A DNA stretch of 64,000 nt from Bradyrhizobium sp. 139 (GCF_023074175.1 NZ_JADPKS010000022.1:1-64000); one strand, 5' to 3'. Positions 1 through 8,568 are shown, counted from the first letter of the stretch. Numbers and translations: made by a program. Notes: generated by a model not told the origin, from the sequence alone.

Positions 1-21
1 CGTCTCTCATGACCTCAACTT

Positions 22-99
22 CTCGAACCGCCCGGTGCGGACCCGCATGCCGGGTGGTGTGGCAGGGGAGCGACCCACAAGGTCGCCCCCTATGCCGAT
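22..99 (+). mobile_element. 3' end of a group II intron (domains V and VI), probable
   Basis: Two consecutive hairpins can be drawn. The first (about 26-60) pairs CCCGG with CCGGG and TGC with GCA around a short loop and resembles a group II intron domain V. The second (about 65-91) pairs GGGGAGCGACC with GGTCGCCCCC and is followed by TATGCCGAT, like a domain VI with a 3' boundary ending in AY. The intron-encoded reverse transcriptase would lie to the left, outside the window. The call rests on remembered shape, not on an alignment; an ordinary REP hairpin pair is the alternative. Confidence 0.5.
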
Positions 100-567
100 C
101 TCGCGCAATTCCTTTTCTCTCTCCATGACGGCAGGGCTCGACCCGGCCATTCACGTCCTGCTTTGAAAGCAGACCGTATTATCACGGTGCAAGTCACGCG
201 CATGCATGCTTGCGTACGCCCTCCGGTTGCCCTTGTATGGCCACGGGTCTAGGAGGTTCATGTTATGCGTAGTCTGGGAATCGTGGCGCTTCGCGCCGCG
301 TTTGAGCGGCTGCGTTTCGAACTGCGAGGCGATTGCGTTTCGCGCTTCCAATCTGCAGCAACAGGCGATGATGCACCACGGGCAACCGGCGCTCATCTCA
401 CGCAAGAAGAGTTCGCTGATGCTAGGTGCAACCGGCGTCGCGCCGGACGCTCGGTGTTTGTCGTCGCCATCAACAAAATCGGCAAGCGGCCGACGAGATT
501 TCGTGGAGCCCAAGTCAGGGGCTATCCAACGTTGAGTTCATAGATCATCTTGATATTAGGAGACAGC
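100..567. other. Intergenic/accessory stretch without a convincing gene
   Basis: Several overlapping reading frames exist on both strands, none with a recognisable domain. The best candidate is a 92-codon frame at 265-543 (+). It has a strong AGGAGG at 251-256, eight bases before its ATG, but its Arg-rich product matches nothing I know. The last bases (558-563, AGGAGA) are the ribosome binding site of the next gene. Confidence 0.4.
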
Positions 568-3500
568 GTGTCCGAGTCCGAATCACGCGCTCTACACCTT
601 CATACGCTTGCTTCGCTCATTGCTGACGTCGTCAGCGGCAGATCAGTTTCTATCCGTGGCGGAAAGACCTTCGTCTTGCCGGATGAAAGCACACGTAGCG
701 CACTAGATTGGTACCGCAAGCGAGACTCGACTACATGGACTGCAAATGTAAGCGCAGCTCATGCTGAAGATTTGGTCGATAGTATTCTGCTGAAGCCACC
801 TCAACTGCCACCGCTGTCAGCTCGTCCCGCCAACGCTAACCGTCGGCGCCTGCGACTGAAGAAGGTTGAGGCACATCGTTTTGCTGGGCTTCACAAATTT
901 GGAACTCCCGCAGCCGCCCCTGAAAACTACGTCCACGAATTTTCGTCTTCCCTCACGCTGTTCGAAGGAAGAAACGGTTCGGGCAAAACCTCATTGCTTA
1001 ACGCGATCATTTGGGCGCTCACGGGTGAAATGCTCCGCCCGCAACGTGTGCCCGAGGCCGCAGAAGATTTCGAATGCTGGATTGACGCTTCTACGCCAGG
1101 TCAGGAACGCACCGCTCACAAGTTGTCACCTCTTACACCGATGCCGAACGTGGAGCAGTATCGCCCCAACGAAGCATGGGTACCTGCCGATTCATGGATT
1201 GAGCTTACATTTGTTGACGAAACTGGAGCGGTATTGCCGATTGTTCGCCGCAGCCAGAGCCGATCTCTGCAAGGAAAGCTGAAGGAGACCCCACCCGATC
1301 TATCAGTTCTAGGGGTTGATCCAATCGCCATCAGGATCGGCTCCATTATGCCGGGGCTACTTCCACTAATTAAAGTCGGATCAGAATCCGAATTAGGTCG
1401 CGCCGTTTCCCAGCTTACCGGCCTTTCTGCTCTCGTCGACCTAGCGGAACACGCGCGACGGGCGAAGCTTAAAATCGACAAAGAATTTGTGAAGGCGAAA
1501 ACGGCTGAACTCGGCCGAGCCGACGGCAACTTCAACACCGCAAAGGATGACCTAAGTAACATATTGCTTGCTCATCCAACCTTAGCGCCAGTACACGCCG
1601 TGCCTCAGCCATCTGAGGCCACAGATATCGAACGAACTTTGGTTGAGATCACCAAACACTTCGAAGGCGCGAAGGCTTCAGCGTTCGAATCTGCCAAGGA
1701 TATTCTTGGTGAAAGCTTCGATCCTACGAATCTTGTCCTCATCGCCGAACTTGAAAAGAACGTCAGTCGGGCGCTTGAGCGAGCCAGCCGACCTCAAGAC
1801 CTACCTTCTGCAACTCGGCTCGCAGCCTTGCGCCAAGTCTCATCGGATCAATTGCAAGCAACAGAAGATAGAATTCAGAGCATTCTCGGCGAGGCTAAAG
1901 CTCTCGACGCTTTGGCTCAAGACCCTTCGAGAGCAGCCCGTATACGCCTCTACGCTCGCGTAGCTACTTGGATCGCCGATCACCCCGATCCAGAACGCAA
2001 GAACGACGCTTGCGTCGTTTGTGGTAGCGATCTTAGCGAGGCAAAGGATCCCATAACAGGCATATTAGTCAAAACGCACCTGCACGATGCCGCGTCGGCT
2101 GCGGGTCTCCTTTCGCAAACAATTGGTCGTTGGGCAGAAAATGCACAAGGTGACTTGATGAGAAATCTGCCTGAAGCTCTTCGGGCAGAGATTGCACGAA
2201 CACTCCCGGCACATCCCTGTGATCTACTTCGAACAGCAATTGTCGACGAACTCTTCGACTTCGAGCCATTCCAGGGCGTGTTAGGCGAGCTGAAGACGCA
2301 AACCGTTTCTACGTTTGACGACGTCGTTAAGAATCGAGCCCCGCTTGTCGACGCGACTAAAGTCGCCCTCCCAAGGGGATGCGATGCACTTAGCGAGGCC
2401 TTGAAACGGCTTGATTGCGCCGTTCGCTTTTCCAAATGGCGACAAAACAACGATCCGCTTGCACGGGAAATCGTAGCGCGGGTCTTGGGGCGCGCACCAA
2501 AAGAGAGTGAGCCCAGAGAGACAACCACGCTCACGGGGAAACTCCTCAGCCTGCAAGCGACCGCACATGCGGCGAAACCAATCTCTGATGCGATAATTCA
2601 GTGCGACCGGCTCAAACAGCACCTAAAGGTTCGCCGCGCCTCCGAAATTCGCCTTCGCGAATATCGAATTGCGAGCGCAGCATTAGGAAATCTCGCTAAC
2701 TTGGGGCAACTCGCTGATCAGCAAGTCGACCACTTGCGTACAACCTTACGATCCGAGGCGGCGGCATGGCGAAAACGCATCTACCTTGGCGCGTTTCCGG
2801 ATACTGCCCACGAACTGATCGACGCGGGGCTTGGTCGTAAGGGCGAATTGGATCTTGTCGTTCAGGCGGAGGGCGTCGCGGCCCCCGCACAACATGTGAC
2901 AAACGCCTCGGCGTTACGCGCAAGCCTAGTCGCGTTCTTTCTCGCGTTTTGGGAGTACGTACTGAAAGAGCGTGGCGGGCTCATGACTTTGATCTTAGAT
3001 GATCCGCAAGAGCTCTTAGACGATGAGAATCGAGAGCGTCTCGCCTCAGCGCTAATTCCACTCATCACGTCGGGTGCGCAGCTAGTCGTGTCATCCTACG
3101 ACTCGCGTTTTTGCGCGCGAATCGCCCGTCTTATGGTTCCTGGCGGAATCGAACATCTTGAGGTTAATCCGGCAACACGCCTGCAACCAGTCATCCGGAC
3201 CACGCCACCACTTCCAGTCATCGAGCAGCGAAAATCGCGATTTGAAGCCGATCCCAATTTAGAGGGGCCTGCTCGGGAGTTCGCAGATGGTTGCCGCGTG
3301 TTCTTCGAAGCGAAGCTCGGAGACATGTTCGACGATCCGGGTTTCGCGGCTTGGACCATCGCCAACCCAGACCCGACCTTGGCAACCTTTGTCCAACGTC
3401 TCCGCACGCTGGTGAAATCCGCTCCACAAGGGATGTTTAGCGCCCACATCTTCCGCCGCTTTGTTGACCACTCAGCGCTGATTGATGGCTCTCCTGTCAT

Positions 3501-4482
3501 TGTCCTCATGAACAAGGCTCATCACGGTCGACGTCAAGAGATCAGGGCTGCCGATGTCGCGCAGTGCGCCAACGATTTGAGCGAACTTCTTGAAATCGTC
3601 GAGGCCATGTATGAGGAATCTTATCGTTGGCGACGCAGAGACGCACTCAAGGATCAACCGTTGGCCGAAGCGCAGCCACCCGCGCTTATCCCGATGCCTA
3701 ATCCTGGCCTGAGCGTTTTAGTTTGCCCGGACCTAGCGGCATTTACTCAACATGCGCCGTCGGGAGAATCACAGACCTCTCCGGAGCGCCTCGCCCCGAA
3801 TCTTTTCGATAATACCGTCACATACTTTCTCCGCCGACCCAATTATGGCTTTGCTGCCCCCGTGAATTCGCTAGCGATAGTTGAAGCACTACCGGGGCCG
3901 GTCGCGGATCGGAGGCTCGTTATAGCCCGATACGGAAGCACGACATATGCGCGCCGTTTGGTGCGCGGCGCGAATTCGGATGTCATCGGGCTCACCGCAG
4001 AAGTACCCGACCCACGCTCTAGGGCTCCGAAGACCATTTTTCTCTCTGAAACCGCCGTAGCCATTCATCGGGTGGTCGGAATAATCTTCGATCATAACTT
4101 AGCGGCCTCGCAAGGTCAGGATGAGGCAGTCCAGGTCGATGCAAGTAGCGTCCTGAAGCGCATTGAGATCGCATTTCGCGTGTCCGACGACAGCGCCGTC
4201 CCACTAGCTCTTGAAGGACAGGTGGTATTGGGAGGCGCGCGTATTGAGCTGAATGAACTTGGGCAAGATAGAGATACGCTCGTAGCACTGACCCTTGATG
4301 ACGGGTCGAGTATTTTCAAGCGGGTCGGGGCCGCGTTACCGATTGAACTTGGTCCCCTATGGCAATTCGAGAGCATAGGTGGGCTCGGCTCATCTCAGAT
4401 TCTTTCTATCGGTAAACCACAAAAGGGGTTCCGAACCGTTACAAGCGCAAGGGCAATTATAGGTGTGCTCTATCACGGCTAG
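568..4482 (+). CDS. SMC/RecF-like AAA ATPase with C-terminal tandem S24 (LexA)-like domains
   Basis: Protein of 1304 residues. The GTG start at 568 is preferred over an upstream TTG at 550 because AGGAGA (558-563) sits just before it. The N-terminal region ends in an ABC/SMC-type P-loop, GRNGSGKT (about 134-141). A long, partly helical middle carries CVVCGSDL (Cys482, Cys485), like half of a zinc hook. Walker B LILDDPQ follows (Asp811-Asp812). After a helical segment (about 870-1060) come two stretches with the strand pattern of S24 peptidases. The first (about 1085-1175) has NYGF and YARRL where LexA-type proteins have SM and VKRL, so it looks catalytically dead. The second (about 1200-1304) has DDSAVPLALEGQ (Ser1209) and FKRVG (Lys1251), a plausible Ser-Lys dyad 42 residues apart, close to lambda CI spacing. 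Codon use is visibly less GC-rich than in the rest of the window, so recent transfer is likely. Function unknown; a nuclease-free defence or DNA-damage sensor is an inference. The ATPase core is certain, the S24 reading moderate. Confidence 0.85.
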   Translation: MSESESRALHLHTLASLIADVVSGRSVSIRGGKTFVLPDESTRSALDWYRKRDSTTWTANVSAAHAEDLVDSILLKPPQLPPLSARPANANRRRLRLKKVEAHRFAGLHKFGTPAAAPENYVHEFSSSLTLFEGRNGSGKTSLLNAIIWALTGEMLRPQRVPEAAEDFECWIDASTPGQERTAHKLSPLTPMPNVEQYRPNEAWVPADSWIELTFVDETGAVLPIVRRSQSRSLQGKLKETPPDLSVLGVDPIAIRIGSIMPGLLPLIKVGSESELGRAVSQLTGLSALVDLAEHARRAKLKIDKEFVKAKTAELGRADGNFNTAKDDLSNILLAHPTLAPVHAVPQPSEATDIERTLVEITKHFEGAKASAFESAKDILGESFDPTNLVLIAELEKNVSRALERASRPQDLPSATRLAALRQVSSDQLQATEDRIQSILGEAKALDALAQDPSRAARIRLYARVATWIADHPDPERKNDACVVCGSDLSEAKDPITGILVKTHLHDAASAAGLLSQTIGRWAENAQGDLMRNLPEALRAEIARTLPAHPCDLLRTAIVDELFDFEPFQGVLGELKTQTVSTFDDVVKNRAPLVDATKVALPRGCDALSEALKRLDCAVRFSKWRQNNDPLAREIVARVLGRAPKESEPRETTTLTGKLLSLQATAHAAKPISDAIIQCDRLKQHLKVRRASEIRLREYRIASAALGNLANLGQLADQQVDHLRTTLRSEAAAWRKRIYLGAFPDTAHELIDAGLGRKGELDLVVQAEGVAAPAQHVTNASALRASLVAFFLAFWEYVLKERGGLMTLILDDPQELLDDENRERLASALIPLITSGAQLVVSSYDSRFCARIARLMVPGGIEHLEVNPATRLQPVIRTTPPLPVIEQRKSRFEADPNLEGPAREFADGCRVFFEAKLGDMFDDPGFAAWTIANPDPTLATFVQRLRTLVKSAPQGMFSAHIFRRFVDHSALIDGSPVIVLMNKAHHGRRQEIRAADVAQCANDLSELLEIVEAMYEESYRWRRRDALKDQPLAEAQPPALIPMPNPGLSVLVCPDLAAFTQHAPSGESQTSPERLAPNLFDNTVTYFLRRPNYGFAAPVNSLAIVEALPGPVADRRLVIARYGSTTYARRLVRGANSDVIGLTAEVPDPRSRAPKTIFLSETAVAIHRVVGIIFDHNLAASQGQDEAVQVDASSVLKRIEIAFRVSDDSAVPLALEGQVVLGGARIELNELGQDRDTLVALTLDDGSSIFKRVGAALPIELGPLWQFESIGGLGSSQILSIGKPQKGFRTVTSARAIIGVLYHG

Positions 4483-4817
4483 TCGCACCCGGCTGGTCCG
4501 TCCAGCTTGATCGCCGACACCGAAACGTTTCCTATTGCATTTTGTCGGCACGAATACCTATTCCTGCCGTGCTCGCTATCTTCGTCTCGCCCTACCCCCC
4601 GAAAAATCAATACTCCGCAGCACGATCTCCGGCAAGGTGCCCTGAGCGCGCGGTGGCGCGGGCTCGCGGCGGGGCGAAGACTCTGGCGTGTCGATCCGCC
4701 GCCTGCTTCGGCGCAACGGCCTGCTGTCAGTCCGTAGTTATACCGGTTCAGCGAAGGTCTCATTGATCTCGCGCATTGGCTGCGCTTCTGTGCGGCTTTT
4801 CCGGCTGGGGGATTCTT
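4483..4817. other. Decayed intergenic stretch with a DUF1488 3'-end remnant
   Basis: No intact gene is visible. About 4589-4645 is similar, on the minus strand, to the last 16 or so codons of the DUF1488 gene at 8290-8568 (reading EIVLRSIDF), including the flanking CCCCCGAAAAATCAAT stretch. The rest (4650-4800) gives short frames only. Confidence 0.55.
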
Positions 4818-5198
4818 ATGCGTAATTTGAGCGTGGCGGTCTTTGCGACCGCGCTTGCTGGCTGCGCTTCTTCATCATCTGACATAACGGCGGCTTACGT
4901 CTCGCCGGTGCAATATCAACAGTACAACTGCCAGCAGCTCGCGCTGGAGGCACAGTCGGTGTCCACTAGAGCTGCGACTCTCTCCGGAGTCCAAGACAGT
5001 CAGCGCTCCAAAGATCAGGTTGTGACGGGTGTTGCTGTCGTTGTGTTCTGGCCCGCGGCGTTCCTGGTCGGAGGCGACAAACAGGCTGCGGCCGAACTGG
5101 CGCAGATGAAAGGACAATTGGTCGCGATCGAACAGGCCTCGGTCGCAAAGAAGTGCAACATCCAATTTCAGGGCAAGCCGCAAGAACCACCGAAGTAG
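4818..5198 (+). CDS. Small lipoprotein, conserved hypothetical
   Basis: Encodes 126 residues from the ATG at 4818, with a G-rich ribosome binding site (about 4806-4811) in front. The N-terminus MRNLSVAVFATALAGC is a short lipoprotein signal peptide with lipobox LAGC, so the mature protein should be membrane anchored from Cys16. The middle contains YQQYNCQQL followed by a probable helical region and a hydrophobic segment VVTGVAVVVFWPAAFLVGG (about 72-90) that may be a second membrane association. Proteins of this layout are widespread in rhizobia and some phages but have no known function. It stands alone between the ATPase and the ftsZ-like locus. Confidence 0.7.
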   Translation: MRNLSVAVFATALAGCASSSSDITAAYVSPVQYQQYNCQQLALEAQSVSTRAATLSGVQDSQRSKDQVVTGVAVVVFWPAAFLVGGDKQAAAELAQMKGQLVAIEQASVAKKCNIQFQGKPQEPPK

Positions 5199-5201
5199 AC
5201 G

Positions 5202-5370
5202 CCCTCTCCCCTACGCCCCGAAAATCGATGCTCCGCAGCACGATTCACGGCGGCGTGCCCTCGAACCCTCTCGCCTGATATTTGCGTTCCACGCAGGCTT
5301 CGATGCGGTCGTGCAGGCGCATGAACTGAGCTTCACGCTCGTTGGGCCTGGGGCGCGCGCCCGGCGCTTG
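5202..5370 (-). pseudogene. DUF1488 gene fragment with an in-frame stop
   Basis: Read on the minus strand the segment gives RPNEREAQF, then RIEACVERKYQA and FEGTPP, followed by a TGA and then IVLRSIDFRG. This is the C-terminal half of the intact DUF1488 protein at 8290-8568. The N-terminal half is missing and the stop interrupts the last ten codons. It lies just upstream of the helix-turn-helix/ftsZ operon, so the promoter of that operon overlaps or adjoins the relic. Confidence 0.7.
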
Positions 5371-5383
5371 CGCCGCTCGCGCG

Positions 5384-5398
5384 TTAACCGTCCGTTAA
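5384..5398 (+). promoter_or_regulatory. CtrA-type box TTAA-N7-TTAA upstream of the HTH/ftsZ2 operon
   Basis: The sequence TTAACCGTCCGTTAA matches the full CtrA consensus of alphaproteobacteria (two TTAA half sites with exactly seven bases between). It lies 81 bases before the ATG at 5480. A second exact match occurs before the convergent gene at 7487-8146. Confidence 0.6.
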
Positions 5399-5479
5399 CC
5401 AACGCAGCCTAGCCTGACGTTATCGTCCAGTCATCATCAGCCCGAAATGCCTTCCCGGTTCGCTCCAGGAGAAGCGTCG

Positions 5480-5977
5480 ATGTCCGTTGCGTTGCTGACG
5501 TATGCCGATCTTAGTGCCCGCCTCAATATCTCTCGCGAGGCCGCTCGTTCGCTTGCCCGACGACACCGGTTGCCGCGCTCGCGTTCGGATGATGGCAAAG
5601 CCCTGGTGAGCGTTGATGTCTCCGAACTCCGGTACGTGCCCCGGCCGCGCATTGGCCGCCGGGCAGACCCCATCACCGCCGCCATGGCAAAGATCGAGGC
5701 ATTCAAGGCGGAGGTCGCGCGGCTCGAAGCAGTCGCAACCGGCTACAGGGCGGATTTCGAGCGCGAGCGCGAGCGCGCCGATCGCCTGGCCGTCGAGCTG
5801 ATGCAGGCGGCTGCCGAGACGAGGGCAGCCAATGCGTGGGTGGCACGACTGGAAGACGAAGTGGCGGCGCTGCGGACCGGTCGCCGGGCTGGCGGCGCGG
5901 GCGCGGGACAAGCCGCGCTTCGATTGGGACATCTGGCCGCGGCCATCGTGGGCGCAGACCGCGCGGCACGCAGGTAG
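5480..5977 (+). CDS. Helix-turn-helix protein with coiled coil, upstream of ftsZ2
   Basis: Encodes 165 residues. The ATG at 5480 is chosen because AGGAGAAG lies at 5467-5474; a longer frame starts at 5447. Residues 6-40 ([23 protein letters not shown]) form a helix-turn-helix of the kind found at the N-terminus of many alphaproteobacterial proteins that continue into a coiled coil. Residues 65-140 are rich in Ala, Glu and Arg with heptad character. The C-terminus is Ala/Gly rich. The stop lies 50 bases before the ftsZ-like ATG on the same strand, so co-transcription is likely. A DNA-binding partner or regulator of the FtsZ paralogue is inferred from position only. Confidence 0.75.
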   Translation: MSVALLTYADLSARLNISREAARSLARRHRLPRSRSDDGKALVSVDVSELRYVPRPRIGRRADPITAAMAKIEAFKAEVARLEAVATGYRADFERERERADRLAVELMQAAAETRAANAWVARLEDEVAALRTGRRAGGAGAGQAALRLGHLAAAIVGADRAARR

Positions 5978-6027
5978 CACTCGAACCTTTCTCCATCCCG
6001 GCCTGCCGGAGCAACCGCGAGGACAGA

Positions 6028-7287
6028 ATGACTGGCATCAGCGATATTCACGAGATGAAGGCGCGCATTGTCGTGTTCGGGGTCGGCGGCGCCGGCGGCA
6101 ATGCCGTCAACAACATGATCACGGCCGGGCTGCAAGGGGTCGACTTCGTCGTCGCCAATACCGACGCGCAGGCGCTTGCCATGTCGAAGGCGACGCGCCT
6201 CATCCAGCTGGGCACCAAGGTGACCGCAGGCCTTGGCGCCGGCTCGCAGCCCGAATTGGGACGCGCCGCAGCCGAGGAGGCAATCGATACGATCCGCGAT
6301 CATTTGGCCGGCGCGCACATGGTGTTCGTGACTGCCGGCATGGGCGGCGGAACCGGCACCGGGGCTGCCCCCATCATCGCCAGGACTGCGCGCGAGCTCG
6401 GCATCCTCACGATCGGCGTGGTCACCAAGCCATTCTACTTCGAGGGCACGCGCCGCATGCGCTTTGCCGAAGCCGGCATCGAGGAACTGCTGAAGTCAGT
6501 CGACACCCTGCTGATCATCCCGAACCAGAACCTGTTCCGGGTGGCCAGCGAGAAAACCACATTCGCCGATGCCTTTGCCCTTGCCGATCAGGTGCTTTAT
6601 TCGGGTGTGGCCTGCATCAGCGACCTCATCGTCAAGGAAGGCCTGATCAATCTCGATTTTGCCGACGTTCTCTCCGTGATGCGGGAGAAGGGCAAGGCCA
6701 TGATGGGAAGGGGCGAAGCTTCCGGCGAGAAGCGCGTGCTCGCCGCCGCCGTGGCCGCAATTTCCAATCCATTGATCGAGAACCCCTCGATCAAGCGCGC
6801 CAGCGGCCTCATCATCTCCATCACCGGCGGCCGGGATCTCATGCTGTTCGAAGTCGACGAAGCTGCTACCCGGATTCGCGACGAGGCCGACCCGGACGCC
6901 AACATCATCGTCGGCGCTTCCTTTGATGAAACCCTCGAAGGCGTCGTCCGCGTCTCAGTGGTGGCGACCGGAATCGATAATCTTGACCCGGCGCAGCAGA
7001 CACAACCGGCGGAAAGCCCACTCACGCAGCTCGCCGGCAGGCTGCGCAACGACAGCCGCCGCATCGCCGATCGCATCGAGCGCGGCGCACCGCTTCCGCA
7101 AGCGGAGAGCCCGCCGCTTCGCCCGGAGGCCCGCCACCCCGCGGGGCAACCGGCAAGGCAAAATCCGGAATATGCGCGCCACGCGGCTCCTCAGCCGCAC
7201 GATCCTTACGGCCGCTCCTCTGCGCCGAATGCGGCCGACGAAGGCATTCTCGATATCCCAGCCTTCCTGCGCCGCGCGGCCAACTGA
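6028..7287 (+). CDS. ftsZ: Cell division protein FtsZ, short second paralogue
   Basis: Tubulin-like GTPase that polymerises into the division ring. The 419-residue protein starts at the ATG at 6028, after CGAGGA; longer in-frame starts lack a binding site. The glycine-rich GTP signature [12 protein letters not shown] is near residues 104-115. The T7-loop NLDFAD, which completes the GTPase site of the next subunit, is near 208-213. The final [11 protein letters not shown] matches the conserved C-terminal peptide that binds FtsA and other partners, after a short Pro-rich linker (about 320-405). All residues needed for assembly appear intact. The gene is not next to mur or fts genes, so it is probably an extra copy beside the ftsZ of the division cluster; alphaproteobacterial FtsZ from that cluster is usually longer. 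Co-transcribed with the HTH gene and preceded by a CtrA-type box. Confidence 0.93.
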   Translation: MTGISDIHEMKARIVVFGVGGAGGNAVNNMITAGLQGVDFVVANTDAQALAMSKATRLIQLGTKVTAGLGAGSQPELGRAAAEEAIDTIRDHLAGAHMVFVTAGMGGGTGTGAAPIIARTARELGILTIGVVTKPFYFEGTRRMRFAEAGIEELLKSVDTLLIIPNQNLFRVASEKTTFADAFALADQVLYSGVACISDLIVKEGLINLDFADVLSVMREKGKAMMGRGEASGEKRVLAAAVAAISNPLIENPSIKRASGLIISITGGRDLMLFEVDEAATRIRDEADPDANIIVGASFDETLEGVVRVSVVATGIDNLDPAQQTQPAESPLTQLAGRLRNDSRRIADRIERGAPLPQAESPPLRPEARHPAGQPARQNPEYARHAAPQPHDPYGRSSAPNAADEGILDIPAFLRRAAN

Positions 7288-7403
7288 GCGGTCGGACGAG
7301 CCGGAGCTACTTGTCGCCAATGCCGGAAATGGATCGCTGCTAGGCGGCCCGCCTACGGCGGGCTCGTCACCATGAGGGTTTGATATCCCGCCGCGAAACG
7401 CGA

Positions 7404-7453
7404 CCTCATCCTGAGGGCCCGCTGCAAGCGGGCGTCTCGAGGGATGGCCGCAG
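7404..7453. repeat. Intergenic palindromic repeat, family 1 (copy a)
   Basis: The segment reads CCTCATCCTGAGGGCCCGC, a short loop, then GCGGGCGTCTCGAGGGATGG. A close copy is at 19374-19420. Both lie at the 3' side of genes, here between the convergent ftsZ2 and coiled-coil genes, and can fold into a hairpin. Confidence 0.65.
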
Positions 7454-7486
7454 ACGAGCTTCCGAGGTGCGCAGCGCGCCGATCCT

Positions 7487-8146
7487 TCACGCCGCGGTGC
7501 TGCGCGAGTTCTCCGCTGCGTCCCCTTTTTCCGCCTCCTTGTCGCGAGACAGCCATGCCGGGAAACGAAGCAGGCGATCGTTGTTGTCTTTTGGCGGTTC
7601 GATGGGCGGTACGATGAGCGCCTCATTGGCCGAACTCGGGAGGTCCAGTGCAGCGTGGCCGGCTCGCACCGCATCCGCGCGTTGGTCCAGCTCGCGCAAC
7701 AGCGGATCGATGACGCTGTCGATTTCGGTCGCCACCGATACTAGAAAACTGTTGAGCTCGCGGGCCTCGGGCACAACGGCCGCAGCCTGCTCGATCGCCT
7801 TGCAGAGACCTTCGACGACAGGTGCAAACGCGCTTCCCGCCTGTTTGATTCGGGTTTTGACCGCTTCGATTTCGCTCAAGGCGCGCGCACGCTCCCGCCT
7901 GTTCTTCTCCTCCGAAAGGCGGGCTTCGATTTCGGCGATCTGCGCCGTCAGAGTCGCGGCTTCGGACGCCAGAGCATCGCGTCGTCCGCGCGCGCGATCG
8001 AGATCGCGGCTGAGATTGTCCACTAAGTCGTCCTTTCCGAACATTGCATTGCTCCGTAGGACAGCCGTGACGCGAACCGCCAGCCCGCCAAGCAGATCAA
8101 AGGCTGGAACAGGCATCAACTTCGGGCGCGTCACATGGGCCGACAT
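7487..8146 (-). CDS. Coiled-coil protein, hypothetical, convergent to ftsZ2
   Basis: Encodes 219 residues from the ATG at 8146, preceded on the minus strand by GGGGGA. No catalytic domain is recognised. Residues about 38-85 (SRDLDRARGRRDALASEAATLTAQIAEIEARL and following) are a strongly predicted coiled coil; a second helical region follows (about 95-150). The tail is charged. It converges with the ftsZ paralogue and its own promoter region carries the second exact CtrA-type box of the window, 39-53 bases before the start codon. A structural partner of the FtsZ paralogue is a reasonable but unproven idea. Confidence 0.75.
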   Translation of the reverse strand: MSAHVTRPKLMPVPAFDLLGGLAVRVTAVLRSNAMFGKDDLVDNLSRDLDRARGRRDALASEAATLTAQIAEIEARLSEEKNRRERARALSEIEAVKTRIKQAGSAFAPVVEGLCKAIEQAAAVVPEARELNSFLVSVATEIDSVIDPLLRELDQRADAVRAGHAALDLPSSANEALIVPPIEPPKDNNDRLLRFPAWLSRDKEAEKGDAAENSRSTAA

Positions 8147-8184
8147 GGTGATCCCCCAATCATCCACATTAGGCGACCGCATGG

Positions 8185-8199
8185 TTAACAAGTGGTTAA
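8185..8199 (-). promoter_or_regulatory. CtrA-type box TTAA-N7-TTAA upstream of the coiled-coil gene
   Basis: TTAACAAGTGGTTAA has the two TTAA half sites seven bases apart. It lies 39 bases upstream of the minus-strand ATG at 8146, a usual position for a CtrA-regulated promoter. Confidence 0.6.
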
Positions 8200-8289
8200 T
8201 TTCAACAGCTGATGCGGCAGCGGGGCCGCGGATGCGACCGAAAATGCGCGAAGCTTGCGCACGCTCGCGGTGCGAACCCTCGCCTCCCC

Positions 8290-8568
8290 CTATCCCCGAA
8301 AATCAATGCTCCGCAGCACGATGCCCGGCGGGGTGCCCTCGAACTCGGTCGCCTGATACTTCCGTTCCACGCAGGCTTCGATGCGCTCGCGCAGTCGGGT
8401 GAACTGGGCTTCGCGCTCATTGGGCCTGGCGCGCGGGCCGCGCTCGAGGTCGTCCATGGCGGAGGTCGAGATCGCGCAGGCGATCTCCTTCGCGCCGTCC
8501 TGCATCGAGAACTGGACGATGCCCCGGTCCTGCTCGTGGCCGATGAAGCGGCTGGTCGTGAGCGTCAT
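8290..8568 (-). CDS. DUF1488 family protein
   Basis: Encodes 92 residues with AAGGAG nine bases upstream of its ATG. The sequence (ISTSAMDDLE, then RIEACVERKY, ending IVLRSIDF) is typical of the small DUF1488 proteins common in Rhizobiales. Their function is unknown. It is the intact member of a set of three related segments in the window: a disrupted copy at 5202-5370 and a short remnant at 4589-4645 share its 3' end and downstream flank. Confidence 0.8.
   Translation of the reverse strand: MTLTTSRFIGHEQDRGIVQFSMQDGAKEIACAISTSAMDDLERGPRARPNEREAQFTRLRERIEACVERKYQATEFEGTPPGIVLRSIDFRG

Noticed and set aside
206..535. Overlapping frames at the left end (206-535, 265-543, minus-strand 151-513)
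   Set aside because: No domain or homology known to me. Only 265-543 has a good ribosome binding site; not enough to call a gene.
5832..6926. Arg/His-rich frame of 364 codons overlapping ftsZ2
   Set aside because: Alternative frame of the ftsZ-like gene; composition typical of a shifted high-GC frame.
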